A stretch of DNA of 64,000 bases, taken from Caulobacteraceae bacterium UBA3198. Its GTDB lineage: Bacteria > Pseudomonadota > Alphaproteobacteria > Caulobacterales > Caulobacteraceae. Below are positions 9,032-18,144 of the stretch, piece after piece (within the stretch, counting starts at the first letter, position 1; each line of letters starts with the position of its first letter). The DNA lies in assembly GCA_002363865.1 (NCBI GenBank), contig DEWY01000013.1, positions 448,428-512,427 of the forward strand, given 5' to 3'. The position numbers and the translations under genes were made by a program. The notes beneath the pieces were generated by a model, which did not search any database, had not been told where the DNA came from, and was given only the letters and a program-made list of their open reading frames with translations.

Positions 9032-9586
9032 TCATGCGCGCTCCCAAGCGCCAGTCTGCGGATCATAGCGTTTAACAACCCTGGCCGGAACGCCAACAAT
9101 GACTGAATGGTCATCAAACGTGCCCCGCACGACAGCATTTGCTCCTACGATGCAGCCGTCTCCAAGAATTGTACCTGCTTGTATACACGCGCCTGCCCCA
9201 ATAAAGCAGTTTCGACCGACTCTCGTCGTTGAGAGAACAAGCGGTTGATCGATAACTGACATATGCGGTGCCGCGTACTCGTGATCTATGTCAGTAATAA
9301 CTACGTTACTGGTAATGATCGTTCCGCTACCAATGACTAATTCCGACATGCATGTGATGTGCAAATTTTGACCGATGCGCACATTGTCACTGATTACAAG
9401 CCGACCGGAACCATGAACTTCGGCGCGTAGATGCGGCAAGATCCGCACCTTCTTCATAACAAATATTTGACGTGTACCCATCAGGTATAAAGGGCGACCA
9501 AGATAGCCGGGAAGGCCAAAGCTGCCGAATAATGGCCGGTACAGCAACGCCCTAAGCGCCCAGATCGCCCTGTAGAAATTATGCAT
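9032..9586 (-). CDS. Hexapeptide-repeat sugar acetyltransferase
   Basis: The 184-residue product has the left-handed beta-helix signature of the maltose/galactoside O-acetyltransferase group, with ISDNVRIGQNLHI, DIDHEYAAPH (His of the active site), VGRNCFIGAGACI and a closing VIVGVPARVVKRY. ATG 9586 is chosen because it overlaps the stop of the upstream gene in ATGCATAA, indicating translational coupling; the longer frame to 9688 would overlap that gene by 110 bp. It likely acetylates a sugar of the repeat unit. Confidence 0.85.
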   Translation of the reverse strand: MHNFYRAIWALRALLYRPLFGSFGLPGYLGRPLYLMGTRQIFVMKKVRILPHLRAEVHGSGRLVISDNVRIGQNLHITCMSELVIGSGTIITSNVVITDIDHEYAAPHMSVIDQPLVLSTTRVGRNCFIGAGACIQAGTILGDGCIVGANAVVRGTFDDHSVIVGVPARVVKRYDPQTGAWERA

Positions 9587-10841
9587 GCGAGCCCTGCTTG
9601 TTGAGGATTGCCGCTCGGAGACGACTAGCTTGGTTCGTGTTGTCATTGTACCAGGCACTGAGTGATGCCATCCGCTCGCGCACCTCACTTGTGTCGACTA
9701 TATCCGCCCTGATTGCCGCGATAAGCTCGTCGACCGACCGGTAGGAAAGTCCCTCAACACGGAAGACGTCAGCCAGTCGACCGTCGTCGAAGAGATATGT
9801 TGGGTGTCCTTCGTGAAGCACCTCGACGACCGCGCCTGACATATGGCCGAGGCTGAATGCTACCGAACTAAGATACGGTTCAAGTGCGATGTGAGCGATT
9901 GATCTACACTGTTCGTCGACTAGCGGCTGGATCGCTGCCAACGCTGTTTGCGGATGTAACCTAACTAAATAAGGAATCCCCGTTGCAGCTGCGACGGCCT
10001 TCGCTACCGAGAGCAGAGCTTTGTTTGATTCATTTGCGTTCGGACCGTTCAGCATTACCCCGAAAAAATCCGGTCGCTTGCCCGACTGCTCTTGCTGAGA
10101 TCGCGGGGGACGTATCCATCCAGTAACGATGAACCGGTTGGGCTCGAAACCCGCCCGTACAAACTCGGCGCGCGTCGCGTCGCCCCAGCATAGCATTCGG
10201 TCGCTGATGAAGTTGGCATAAGCCTCCGCGTCCGGACTCATGTTGCTTTGGTCTAGTAGGCGGTACTGGCCGTGCTGCGCCGTTAAGGTGAACGCGCCGT
10301 TAGTGCGGGCAATCTGAGTGAGCATGTTTTCAACTGGCAGGGCGTCGCAGAACGTCACGAGGGTCCGTTTCCCGGAAAGCACCGCCGCCAAATGTCGGCG
10401 GGATGAATAGTATCTGGCGATCAGTAGGGCAGTAGTTAAGCGTTCAGCGGGGTTTACCGAATAGGCCGAGACGGCGCGCAATGCGTCAAGTAGTCCAGCC
10501 AGGGTCGAAACCCATTGCAGCGGGTTGAAATGTTCTAAGACTTCTACATAGTCGCCGTCGCGGCCCACCACGCGTCTTAACTCCCCGGCGATGAAATCGT
10601 AGTCAGCGCGCTGTTTTCTCCGATTTGCGAAGAACACCAGGATATCGCGGTCGCGATTTCCTGTTGTCGTCGGTCGCAGAGACATAAACAGCGAGAAAAC
10701 CAGGCGTTTAGCGAGACCCCGCAATGAACCGTCGTACAAGTGGATTGCTACAACGTGTGCATAGTTTACGCCAGACAGAATGGCCGAGCCATTCCGCTTA
10801 AACTCTTGTATAGTTAGATATCTGGTCCAGGCTGATCTCAT
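9579..10841 (-). CDS. Predicted GT-B-type glycosyltransferase of unrecognised family
   Basis: I do not recognise this 420-residue protein with certainty. It has no signal peptide or membrane segment. Its C-terminal half contains TAQHGQYRL (~187-195), MLCWGD, FIVTGWIRPPR and YLVRLHPQT (~290-298), followed by a SLGHMSGAVVEVLHEG stretch. This order of motifs resembles the donor domain of GT-B enzymes of the CDP-glycerol/polysialyltransferase-like and capsule-transferase groups. The start ATG 10841 overlaps the flippase stop (TGATG), and the end overlaps the acetyltransferase, so it belongs to one operon. Function as the polymer-specific glycosyltransferase is inferred. Confidence 0.55.
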   Translation of the reverse strand: MRSAWTRYLTIQEFKRNGSAILSGVNYAHVVAIHLYDGSLRGLAKRLVFSLFMSLRPTTTGNRDRDILVFFANRRKQRADYDFIAGELRRVVGRDGDYVEVLEHFNPLQWVSTLAGLLDALRAVSAYSVNPAERLTTALLIARYYSSRRHLAAVLSGKRTLVTFCDALPVENMLTQIARTNGAFTLTAQHGQYRLLDQSNMSPDAEAYANFISDRMLCWGDATRAEFVRAGFEPNRFIVTGWIRPPRSQQEQSGKRPDFFGVMLNGPNANESNKALLSVAKAVAAATGIPYLVRLHPQTALAAIQPLVDEQCRSIAHIALEPYLSSVAFSLGHMSGAVVEVLHEGHPTYLFDDGRLADVFRVEGLSYRSVDELIAAIRADIVDTSEVRERMASLSAWYNDNTNQASRLRAAILNKQGSHA

Positions 10842-12106
10842 CAAAGAGCTCCGATCACGCGCGCGCGGGAGGCAAGGACAATAGCCAGGACCAGATAAGC
10901 CCCCGGGAAAGCCAAGCAGGCGAGCTCGATCTCACCTTGGAAGCTTGCCCAGATAAAGACAATTACACCAGCCACGTTAATACCGCCCTGCGCGTAGAGC
11001 AAGAATGTCTCATCGAGCGACATGCTTAGAATAATGGAGAGTGATGCAGAAAGCGCGAAGAAAACCTGACCTATAAGCAGGATAGCTACCACTATAGTCA
11101 TGTCAGTCGAAATTCGTGCGAAATTAAACGGGATGTCCCGTGCCATGAAAACCAGTCCAGCTATCGCGATACTGGACAACAGGATGAGCATTGCTGAAGT
11201 CCGGGTCAGCGTTCGAAGTGCGCTCATGTTCCGTGATGCGTATAGCTGGGCGAAGCGAGGGGCTAGGGTAAAATTCGCGGCCAACATAACTAAACTTACT
11301 AGGGTTGAGATTTTCTGAGCAACAATGAAGCCGTTGTATGCGAGGTCGCCATAGGCGAAAGGAACGCAAAACAAGGCACCCCAAATCAGAATTTGCTGGG
11401 CCATGACGACGCCGCCCAATTTATTGGCTGCTTGTCGTTCAGCAAGCGCGTCTCCTATCGATGTCGATTTAGATTCAGCGATGCGAGCCCGGAACATCCA
11501 ATAGTAAGGGGCCATCACAATTGCATACGCGCCGATGGCAACGCTTGCATATAGTAGCATCATATCGAGAGCGCCAATGTCCCACCGTTGGCTGACCATC
11601 AACAAAAGTCCAATAAGTGACATCATCGGAATTAATATGTTCAGCAGGAAGGCAGCAAGGCTAGTGCGGCCGAGGCCTTGGTACACACGACCAATACACG
11701 CGACTAGGGCCACCATTGCTGAAGCTACGGCAGCGACAACGATCTCAGCCGGCATCAGGGCTGTCATCAGTGCTCGTAGGTTGGGATGGAGCAGGAGCAC
11801 CGCCGCGGTCAAGCTTGCTGCCGTCCATTGAATCACTCGCCGGTGTGCGAGCCATATCAAGCGGTGAGCAAGGGCCAATCTCTCAGAAGTGGGTGCCGAT
11901 GCCACCTTGCGGATTATGACCTCGTCCAGCCCCCAGCGAAAGCAGATCGCCGCAACTACGGTGATGTTGAAAAGCAGGAAGAAGTGCGCTGCCGCACCGG
12001 TCTCCATATACCTTGAAACGACCAGTGCGAATAGAACGGTCACAGCCGAGCCAGCCGCGCGAATGACGAGGGTGCCTAACACTGAAAGCAATCGATCACT
12101 GTTCAT
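10841..12106 (-). CDS. Wzx-like polysaccharide flippase
   Basis: The 421-residue, highly hydrophobic protein shows about 12 membrane segments and the start typical of MATE/PST-type O-antigen flippases (long hydrophobic helix, then RYMETGAAAHFFLLF and a charged RWGLDEVIIRKVA turn). It would move the undecaprenyl-diphosphate-linked repeat unit across the inner membrane. It sits between the Wzy-like polymerase upstream (9-bp gap) and a glycosyltransferase downstream (TGATG overlap), the classic Wzx/Wzy arrangement. Assignment rests on topology and context more than on single motifs. Confidence 0.82.
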   Translation of the reverse strand: MNSDRLLSVLGTLVIRAAGSAVTVLFALVVSRYMETGAAAHFFLLFNITVVAAICFRWGLDEVIIRKVASAPTSERLALAHRLIWLAHRRVIQWTAASLTAAVLLLHPNLRALMTALMPAEIVVAAVASAMVALVACIGRVYQGLGRTSLAAFLLNILIPMMSLIGLLLMVSQRWDIGALDMMLLYASVAIGAYAIVMAPYYWMFRARIAESKSTSIGDALAERQAANKLGGVVMAQQILIWGALFCVPFAYGDLAYNGFIVAQKISTLVSLVMLAANFTLAPRFAQLYASRNMSALRTLTRTSAMLILLSSIAIAGLVFMARDIPFNFARISTDMTIVVAILLIGQVFFALSASLSIILSMSLDETFLLYAQGGINVAGVIVFIWASFQGEIELACLAFPGAYLVLAIVLASRARVIGAL

Positions 12107-12115
12107 TGTTTTCGG

Positions 12116-13459
12116 CTAATCTTCGCGGATCGTATTGCGTCGCATCGTATTGTAATTGGCGCTCGACTGGTGCGTGGAGCTGGTTTTACTCATTTCGACA
12201 TGACCAAGGTAAATAACGACCAATACTAATATGACGCCATTCAGATAGTATTCGCCCATCCGTAGAAAAATGATAGTCAATGTCGAAAAATAAGCGATGT
12301 GAATTGGCGCGTCGATGCCACTTCGGCGAATGTTGCGTAGGCACCATGCGAAAATCACTAGGGCGCATGCCCAAAAGAAGACGCCCAGCTCAGCGGTCAA
12401 TCTCCCGAAGAATGATGCTCCAGATCCCCTTCCAGGGATGCCAATGCGATACGAGGGAAGGTCATAGTCGTAGATGTACCTATCAAAGGCTACGCTGTAG
12501 AGGCCGAAGCCGACGCCCAGCCCGCTGTTTTCAGAAACAGATCTCATAGCGATGGACAAATTTACGGCATTTGCGTATGTGCTTATGTTCATGCCCTGTC
12601 GTAAATCTAGAGTGCCGCCAGTAATTAGGTATAGAGTATCGTTGAGCCTTAGCTGAAAGAAGTCCAAGCTAACCAGATGGTAGAAGGCGATGGCGGCAAT
12701 GGGTGCGGACAAGACTGAGATCAATGCGCCTCTGATGCCGGGCGTGGCAAGAAATGACAAGGATGCCGCGATAATTAGCCCGATGTATCCTAGGGATGAA
12801 GTGGTTAGAAGCGTTGCTGTAACGATGATAAAGCCGCTGGGGGTAATACGTAGAGAGCGGATAAAGGTTGAAACTGCATATGCAGCCGCAGGGAGTAGCG
12901 CGCACGCAAAGTATGCGGGCTCAACACTGAGGCCGGCGACCCCGAGGAAAGAGCCATAGTTTTTTGATCTAGGCCCGAGCGCTGAAAGCAAATCGGTTCC
13001 GGAGGCGATAAAAGTGAGCTCTTGGAGGATCGCTATCAGAGAAAAGACGGTGGCTACCTGTACGTATCGTCCGAATAACGATCTGATGGAGCCGCCAGAT
13101 ATATAAAAGACGAGTGTGTAAAAGGCTGCGTAGAACAGAAAAAGAAGCATTCTGGCGGTAGTCAGGGCGACCGCGCTAAAACGAAAATCGTTATGAATGG
13201 AAGATGTTGCGAGGTAGCTAGATATTGAAATTATGAAGACGAATATAAAGGCGTATCCGTATGATTTGAGTATTCCAAAGCTAGCCACCCTCAATGCCAT
13301 AGGGAGGTAAAGGGCCGCCATAAAAATATAGGAGTAGTAGACTACGGTCGATCCAAATGAGAAGCTGAGGCCAGATATAAAGATCGTCGCCAGTGCCGCC
13401 CAAATTAGAACTTCGTCAAATGGGTTGGGCTTGGCCTGGAGTCCGTGTTGGCTATTCAT
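12116..13459 (-). CDS. Wzy-like polysaccharide polymerase
   Basis: Inner-membrane protein of about 447 residues with 10 or more hydrophobic segments, a large outward loop around residues 285-350 (YANAVNLSIAMRSVSEN; GLGVGFGLYSVAFD) and an RMGEYYLNG turn near the end, the usual pattern of poorly conserved Wzy polymerases. Located between the flippase and the GDP-fucose genes. The start is uncertain: ATG 13459 or GTG 13471, with no strong ribosome-binding site for either. DNA here is among the most A+T-rich in the window, common for Wzy genes. Confidence 0.72.
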   Translation of the reverse strand: MNSQHGLQAKPNPFDEVLIWAALATIFISGLSFSFGSTVVYYSYIFMAALYLPMALRVASFGILKSYGYAFIFVFIISISSYLATSSIHNDFRFSAVALTTARMLLFLFYAAFYTLVFYISGGSIRSLFGRYVQVATVFSLIAILQELTFIASGTDLLSALGPRSKNYGSFLGVAGLSVEPAYFACALLPAAAYAVSTFIRSLRITPSGFIIVTATLLTTSSLGYIGLIIAASLSFLATPGIRGALISVLSAPIAAIAFYHLVSLDFFQLRLNDTLYLITGGTLDLRQGMNISTYANAVNLSIAMRSVSENSGLGVGFGLYSVAFDRYIYDYDLPSYRIGIPGRGSGASFFGRLTAELGVFFWACALVIFAWCLRNIRRSGIDAPIHIAYFSTLTIIFLRMGEYYLNGVILVLVVIYLGHVEMSKTSSTHQSSANYNTMRRNTIRED

Positions 13460-13577
13460 CCGGGTCACCACGGGCGTTTGCGTCGTTTGTCGTGATGCGA
13501 GTGCGCAGGGGATGTGCAGCGGTCGGACTGCGTTGAAGCAGACCCTATCCGGTTCATCTCGACATTCAGGGAGGGGT

Positions 13578-14552
13578 TCATCTTAGTATGTTGTCGGGAT
13601 CTATGAAGGTCTGACTCCGACGCAGTTCTTCATAAACGTGCTGAATCCCGTCGCGCAAAGTGGTAGTAGGTGTCCATCCCATCGACTGTAGGCGATTGCC
13701 GCTCATCAGCTTGCGGATAGTCCCGTCGGGCTTGGTCGGGTCGCAATGAATGTCGCCGGTAAAGCCGACTAGCTCGCAGATAAGCCGCGCCAATTCTGTA
13801 ATCTCGATATCGTCGCCAGAACCGATGTTAATATGTTCGGCGTCAGAATAGCGTTGCATCAGGAAGACACACGCGTCGGCGCATTCGTCGGCATGCAGGA
13901 ATTCGCGACGCGGCGTGCCGGTGCCCCAGATGGTGATGTGATCTGCGCCGGCGATCTTGGCCTCATGCGCCTTGCGGATCAGGGCCGGCAGCACGTGGCT
14001 GGTGTTTAGGTCGAAATTGTCGCCCGGGCCATAGAGGTTAGTGGGCATGGCGCTAATGAAGTCGCAGCCATGCTGTTTGCGATACGCCTGGGCGAGCTTG
14101 ATGCCGGCGATCTTGGCGATAGCGTACCACTCATTGGTAGGTTCCAGCGGGCCGGTAAGTAGGGCGCTTTCGCGGATCGGCTGGGGTGCTTCTTTAGGAT
14201 AAATGCAAGACGAGCCGAGGAACAGCATCTTCGCCACGCCGCCGCGATAGGCGGCTTCAGTTACATTGGCGGCGATCATCAGGTTGTCGTAGAGGAAGTC
14301 GGCCGGGTAGGTGTCGTTGGCCAAGATACCGCCGACCTTGGCCGCGGCCATGAAGATGGCTTCCGGCTTCTGGTCGCCTACAAAGGCCCGAACGGCGGCC
14401 GGGTCTTTGAGGTCCAGCTCGGCGCGGGAGGCCGTGAGGATCTTGCAATCCTCTGTGGCCAGCCGGCGCACGATGGCCGAGCCCACCATGCCGCGGTGGC
14501 CAGCCACCCAGATCCGCTTACCGGCTAGTGGGAAAATCACGTCACTCGGCAT
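13578..14552 (-). CDS. fcl: GDP-L-fucose synthase
   Basis: Epimerises and reduces GDP-4-keto-6-deoxymannose to GDP-L-fucose. The 324-residue SDR protein has the Rossmann loop GHRGMVGSAIVRRL, LFLGSSCIYPK and the catalytic YAIAKIAGIK (Tyr-x3-Lys), all characteristic of Fcl/WcaG. Its ATG overlaps the end of gmd by 11 bp, so the two are coupled. With the ManC fusion at the left edge this completes a GDP-mannose to GDP-fucose route. Confidence 0.93.
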   Translation of the reverse strand: MPSDVIFPLAGKRIWVAGHRGMVGSAIVRRLATEDCKILTASRAELDLKDPAAVRAFVGDQKPEAIFMAAAKVGGILANDTYPADFLYDNLMIAANVTEAAYRGGVAKMLFLGSSCIYPKEAPQPIRESALLTGPLEPTNEWYAIAKIAGIKLAQAYRKQHGCDFISAMPTNLYGPGDNFDLNTSHVLPALIRKAHEAKIAGADHITIWGTGTPRREFLHADECADACVFLMQRYSDAEHINIGSGDDIEITELARLICELVGFTGDIHCDPTKPDGTIRKLMSGNRLQSMGWTPTTTLRDGIQHVYEELRRSQTFIDPDNILR

Positions 14553-15618
14553 TGCGGCGCTGCTCCTTGGCCACGGTCGCCAGGTCGGCGGCGACCATTT
14601 CGGCGCAAAGCTGTTGCCACTTTGTGTCGTGGGTCCAACCCAGCATCTGTTTGGCCTTGGTGGGATCGCCGATCAGTAGGTCGACTTCCGTGGGGCGGAA
14701 GTAGCGGGGATCGATCTCCACATAGACGCGGCCAGTCGCCTGGCAGATGCCCTTTTCGTCCACGCCCTGGCCTTCCCACTGCAGGCCGACGCCGATCTGC
14801 GCGAACGCCTCGGTGACGAAGTCGCGAACCACCGTCGTCTCGCCAGTGGCCAGCACATAGTCGTCGGGCTCGTCCTGTTGGGTGATCAGCCACATGCCGC
14901 GCACATATTCTCGTGCATGACCCCAGTCGCGCTGGGCGTCAATATTGCCAAGATAGAGCTTATCCTGGAAGCCAAGCTTGATGGCCGCGGCGGCGCGCGT
15001 GATCTTGCGTGTTACGAAGGTTTCGCCGCGCAGTGGGCTTTCATGGTTGAACAGGATTCCGTTAGAGGCGTGCAAGTCATAGGCCTCACGATAGTTCACC
15101 ACGATCCAGTAGGCATAGAGCTTGGCCGCCGCATAGGGGCTGCGGGGATAGAAGGGGGTCGTCTCCGACTGCGGTACCTCCTGCACCAGGCCATAAAGCT
15201 CCGAGGTCGAGGCCTGGTAGAAGCGCGTCTTGTCCTTCAGGCCGAGGATGCGGATGGCCTCCAACAGGCGCAGGGCGCCGATGGCGTCCGCATTGGCCGT
15301 ATACTCCGGCGTCTCGAACGAGACCTGCACGTGGCTCTGGGCAGCCAGGTTGTAGATCTCGTCGGGTTGGGTCTGCTGTACGATGCGGATCAGGTTGGTG
15401 GAATCGGTCATATCCCCATAGTGAAGAATGAAGCGGGGATCGGCCTCGTGGGGATCCTGATAGATGTGGTCGATCCGTCCCGTATTGAACGAGGACGATC
15501 GGCGCTTCACACCATGCACGGTGTAGCCCTTCGACAGCAGCAGCTCCGAAAGATAGGCACCGTCTTGCCCGGTTACGCCGGTGATCAGCGCGACCTTGCC
15601 ATTTGATTCAACCGTCAT
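14542..15618 (-). CDS. gmd: GDP-mannose 4,6-dehydratase
   Basis: Makes GDP-4-keto-6-deoxymannose. The 358-residue protein carries ALITGVTGQDGAYL, STSELYGLVQEVP, the Tyr-x3-Lys in YPRSPYAAAKLYAY and REYVRGMW, diagnostic of Gmd. ATG 15618 is preferred over an in-frame start 96 bp upstream because GGATGGAAAAGAG precedes it and the family begins here. First gene of the gmd-fcl pair. Its base composition is closer to the host than that of the Wzy/Wzx region. Confidence 0.94.
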   Translation of the reverse strand: MTVESNGKVALITGVTGQDGAYLSELLLSKGYTVHGVKRRSSSFNTGRIDHIYQDPHEADPRFILHYGDMTDSTNLIRIVQQTQPDEIYNLAAQSHVQVSFETPEYTANADAIGALRLLEAIRILGLKDKTRFYQASTSELYGLVQEVPQSETTPFYPRSPYAAAKLYAYWIVVNYREAYDLHASNGILFNHESPLRGETFVTRKITRAAAAIKLGFQDKLYLGNIDAQRDWGHAREYVRGMWLITQQDEPDDYVLATGETTVVRDFVTEAFAQIGVGLQWEGQGVDEKGICQATGRVYVEIDPRYFRPTEVDLLIGDPTKAKQMLGWTHDTKWQQLCAEMVAADLATVAKEQRRNAE

Positions 15619-15715
15619 CGTCTCTTTTCCATCCCACCAAAAGCGAGCTTGCGGCTGGCGCCGTCGGGCTCTGACCTCATTCACACCGCCCGCTGGTCTC
15701 TCGCGGCCAGTCACT

Positions 15716-16440
15716 TTAAGCGCGCTCGAGATTCAGCTCGAACCGGTAGCCGTTCGCCAAGAGCTAGGCCGGAGCGATACGCGTTGACCGCACCAGTTCA
15801 TGAGCTGTTCCCAACCAGTCGGCGTCTGCAGGCCCGCCAAGGTGGAGGCCTCAAACAGTCTGACGATCAGCAAGAGCGGCGCAAGCGGCGGGGTGACCGG
15901 CTGCCGTGGACGTCCCGTCACGCGCCCGGAGGCCTCGACGATATCAGCCCTCGTATCGTCCCGTGGGAAGGCGGAGTTGAACAGGATCGTGTGTTCGCCG
16001 CGCGCCACGGCGAAATCCAGGCGATGCAGCAGTCCGTCTACATGGCCGCTGCTCTTCACCGTGTCACCGCTGTCTGGATAGACGAGTATGCCGCGCCGCA
16101 AGGACGTGGCGCGAGTCGTATGGTATCCGCCTTCCCTAGGTCCGACGACGACGCCATGGCGAACCGTCATCAGGCAATATCCCGCCTCCGCCCGTCGAGG
16201 CACTTGGTAAATCTTCTCGGCTATTAATCTCGGCCACCGATAGTCCGAAGTTGGCGCCGGCGTCGAAACCTCTGTCTGAGCCTCTTGACTCGGTCCGCAA
16301 ACGTGGGCGAGCCGGTGAACGGGACCAGGGCAAAATCGCAAGCCTCGGCTAGCACCGCTGTGTGGCCGGCGCCGCCTTGTGCCAGCGAAGTCGCTGGCGA
16401 CAAGCGCTAGAACGCTCTGCGGTGTGGGCTGGTCACGCAT
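15716..16440 (-). pseudogene. Decayed NAD-dependent epimerase/dehydratase
   Basis: The open frame 15733-16440 resembles an extended-SDR sugar epimerase only in its middle: STPAPTSDYRWPRLIAEKIY, RHGVVVGPREGGY and ILVYPDSGDTVKS. The N-terminal Rossmann part is shortened and scrambled. At the C-terminus the family ending appears in another frame: shifting frame near 15805 gives LVRSTRIAPA, a stop, then LLANGYRFELNLERA and a stop at 15716. So there is at least one frameshift, one nonsense codon and probably N-terminal deletions. It lies upstream of gmd on the same strand, at the right border of the A+T-rich island. Confidence 0.78.
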
Positions 16441-16443
16441 AGC

Positions 16444-17187
16444 CTAGCTCACCGCCGCCAGAAGACGATCCCTTAGTTCCGGCCGGCAGGCGATTAGATC
16501 GGGCATATACGTGTCCCGGCGGTTGTAGACCATGGGGGCGCCGTCCAGGCGCGACACGTGGAAGCCGGCTGCAAGGGCCACAGCCACGGGGGCTGCGGAG
16601 TCCCACTCGTACTGTCCACCGGCATGGACGTAGGCGTGGGCTTCGCCGCGGACCACTGCCATGACCTTGGCGCCGGCCGAGCCCATGCCCACCAGCTCGG
16701 CGCCCAGGATCTCGGCGGCGCGGCTGGCGACCTCGGGCGGCCGGGAACGGCTCACCAGGATCTTCAGGCCCTCAGGCGCGGCCGGCATGGGGGGCGGGTT
16801 GGCGGTGTCGAGCACGACGCCTAGGCCCGGCAGAGCGACGGCGCCGATGGTCGGATGACCGTCTATGCAGAGGGCCACGTGGATCGCCCAATCGTCGCGG
16901 CCTTCGGAGAACTCCCGCGTGCCGTCCAGGGGGTCGATGACCCAGACCCGCGAGCGGCCGAGCCGGCCCTTATCGTCGGCGGCCTCCTCGGACAGGACCG
17001 CGTCGTGGGGGCGAAGGGCTGAAAGGCTGTGGCTCAGGAACCCCTGGCCGACGGCGTCTCCAAGCCCGCCCAGGGGCTTGCCCGTCAGCGTGGTGAGGGC
17101 GCGGGCCGACAGGAGAAGCTGGCCGGCCTGGCCCGCCAGGGCGCTTGCCAGACGGGCGTCGTCAGAAAGATCATACGCTTGCGACAT
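16444..17187 (-). CDS. cysQ: 3'(2'),5'-bisphosphate nucleotidase CysQ
   Basis: Member of the inositol-monophosphatase superfamily that hydrolyses PAP to AMP in sulfur metabolism. The 247-residue product shows the metal-site motif WVIDPLDGTREFSEG and the C-terminal WDSAAPVAVALAAG (Asp-Ser-Ala-Ala), plus LSEEAADD. ATG 17187 fits the family start; the frame extends upstream to 17421 but that part overlaps the sugar transferase. cysQ homologues are often placed in polysaccharide loci. Whether it recycles PAP from sulfation here is inference; no sulfotransferase is visible. Confidence 0.88.
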   Translation of the reverse strand: MSQAYDLSDDARLASALAGQAGQLLLSARALTTLTGKPLGGLGDAVGQGFLSHSLSALRPHDAVLSEEAADDKGRLGRSRVWVIDPLDGTREFSEGRDDWAIHVALCIDGHPTIGAVALPGLGVVLDTANPPPMPAAPEGLKILVSRSRPPEVASRAAEILGAELVGMGSAGAKVMAVVRGEAHAYVHAGGQYEWDSAAPVAVALAAGFHVSRLDGAPMVYNRRDTYMPDLIACRPELRDRLLAAVS

Positions 17188-17273
17188 CAGAAGCCAGGCC
17201 CCCGCCCCGGCGAGACTTGAGGCGCTGGCGATACGCTTCGCCAGGCCGCCCAAAACCCTTGAGATAGGTTGGT

Positions 17274-17993
17274 CTAGTAGGAACCGCTGCGCATCAGAAC
17301 GGCCGGAACCGTGGCGGCCATGATCTGGACGTAGCGGCGAACACCGATGGTCTTGGCGTAGAGCACGTCCAAGGCCACGCGGCGGCGATAGGAGACATCG
17401 TTGCGGCCGTTCACCTGCCACAGGCCTGTGACGCCCGGCTTGACCGCGCAGTAATAGGCGAACCAGCGCCCATAGCGGGGCACCTCGGCGGCCACGATCG
17501 GCCGCGGCCCCACCAGGCTCATCTCGCCCTTGAGGACATTGAACAGCTGCGGCAGCTCATCGAGGCTGGACTTGCGCAGGAAGGCCCCCAGCGCGGTGAT
17601 ACGCGGATCCTTGCGCAGCTTGTGGTCGGCTTCCCATTCCTTGCGGGCCTCGGGATCGCGGGCCAGCAGGGCGTTCAGCCGGACCTCGGCGTCGATCACC
17701 ATGGTGCGGAACTTGAGGCACTTGAAGGTCTTTCCGCCTTCGCCGATCCGGCTCTGGCGGAAGAGGGCAGGGCCGCCGTCTTGGGCGCGGATCATCAGCG
17801 AAATCGCCAGCATCAGCGGCGCGATGAAGATCAGCACCGAAAGGGCGATGGTGATGTCAAGCAAACGACACAAATCGAGACTGATCTGCGCGCCAAGCTT
17901 GGCGGGCCTGGTCGCCGGATACCGCACATGATCCCCCAGAGCCTGAAGGCTCGTACTGTCGAGGGTGATGTCTTTCGTCCCGGAAAGATACAC
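17274..17993 (-). CDS. Undecaprenyl-phosphate sugar-1-phosphate transferase (PssY/HfsE type)
   Basis: Polyprenyl-phosphate hexose-1-phosphate transferase that starts the lipid-linked repeat unit. At 239 residues it is the short monotopic form: a hydrophobic re-entrant helix around 42-68, then FRQSRIGEGGKTF, KFRTM, SSLDELPQLFNVLKGEMSLV, GPRP and PGVTGLWQVNGR, the complete catalytic core with its Asp-Glu pair. GTG 17993 is preceded by AAGGGG at good spacing. Located between galE and cysQ on the minus strand. In Caulobacter related enzymes are PssY/PssZ/HfsE; which paralogue this is cannot be settled here. Confidence 0.9.
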   Translation of the reverse strand: MYLSGTKDITLDSTSLQALGDHVRYPATRPAKLGAQISLDLCRLLDITIALSVLIFIAPLMLAISLMIRAQDGGPALFRQSRIGEGGKTFKCLKFRTMVIDAEVRLNALLARDPEARKEWEADHKLRKDPRITALGAFLRKSSLDELPQLFNVLKGEMSLVGPRPIVAAEVPRYGRWFAYYCAVKPGVTGLWQVNGRNDVSYRRRVALDVLYAKTIGVRRYVQIMAATVPAVLMRSGSY

Positions 17994-18144
17994 GAGGCAG
18001 CCCCTTACGGTTGTCGCGGTCTTTACCCTGCGAATTTAGGACCATCCACTCCTTTCTACGCGAGGTGGAAAGAACTTATTGGCGCTCTGCGTGTTAGGCG
18101 CCAGCTAGGCAGGCGCCCAAAGTGTGCAGTGCGGCAAGAATTCA

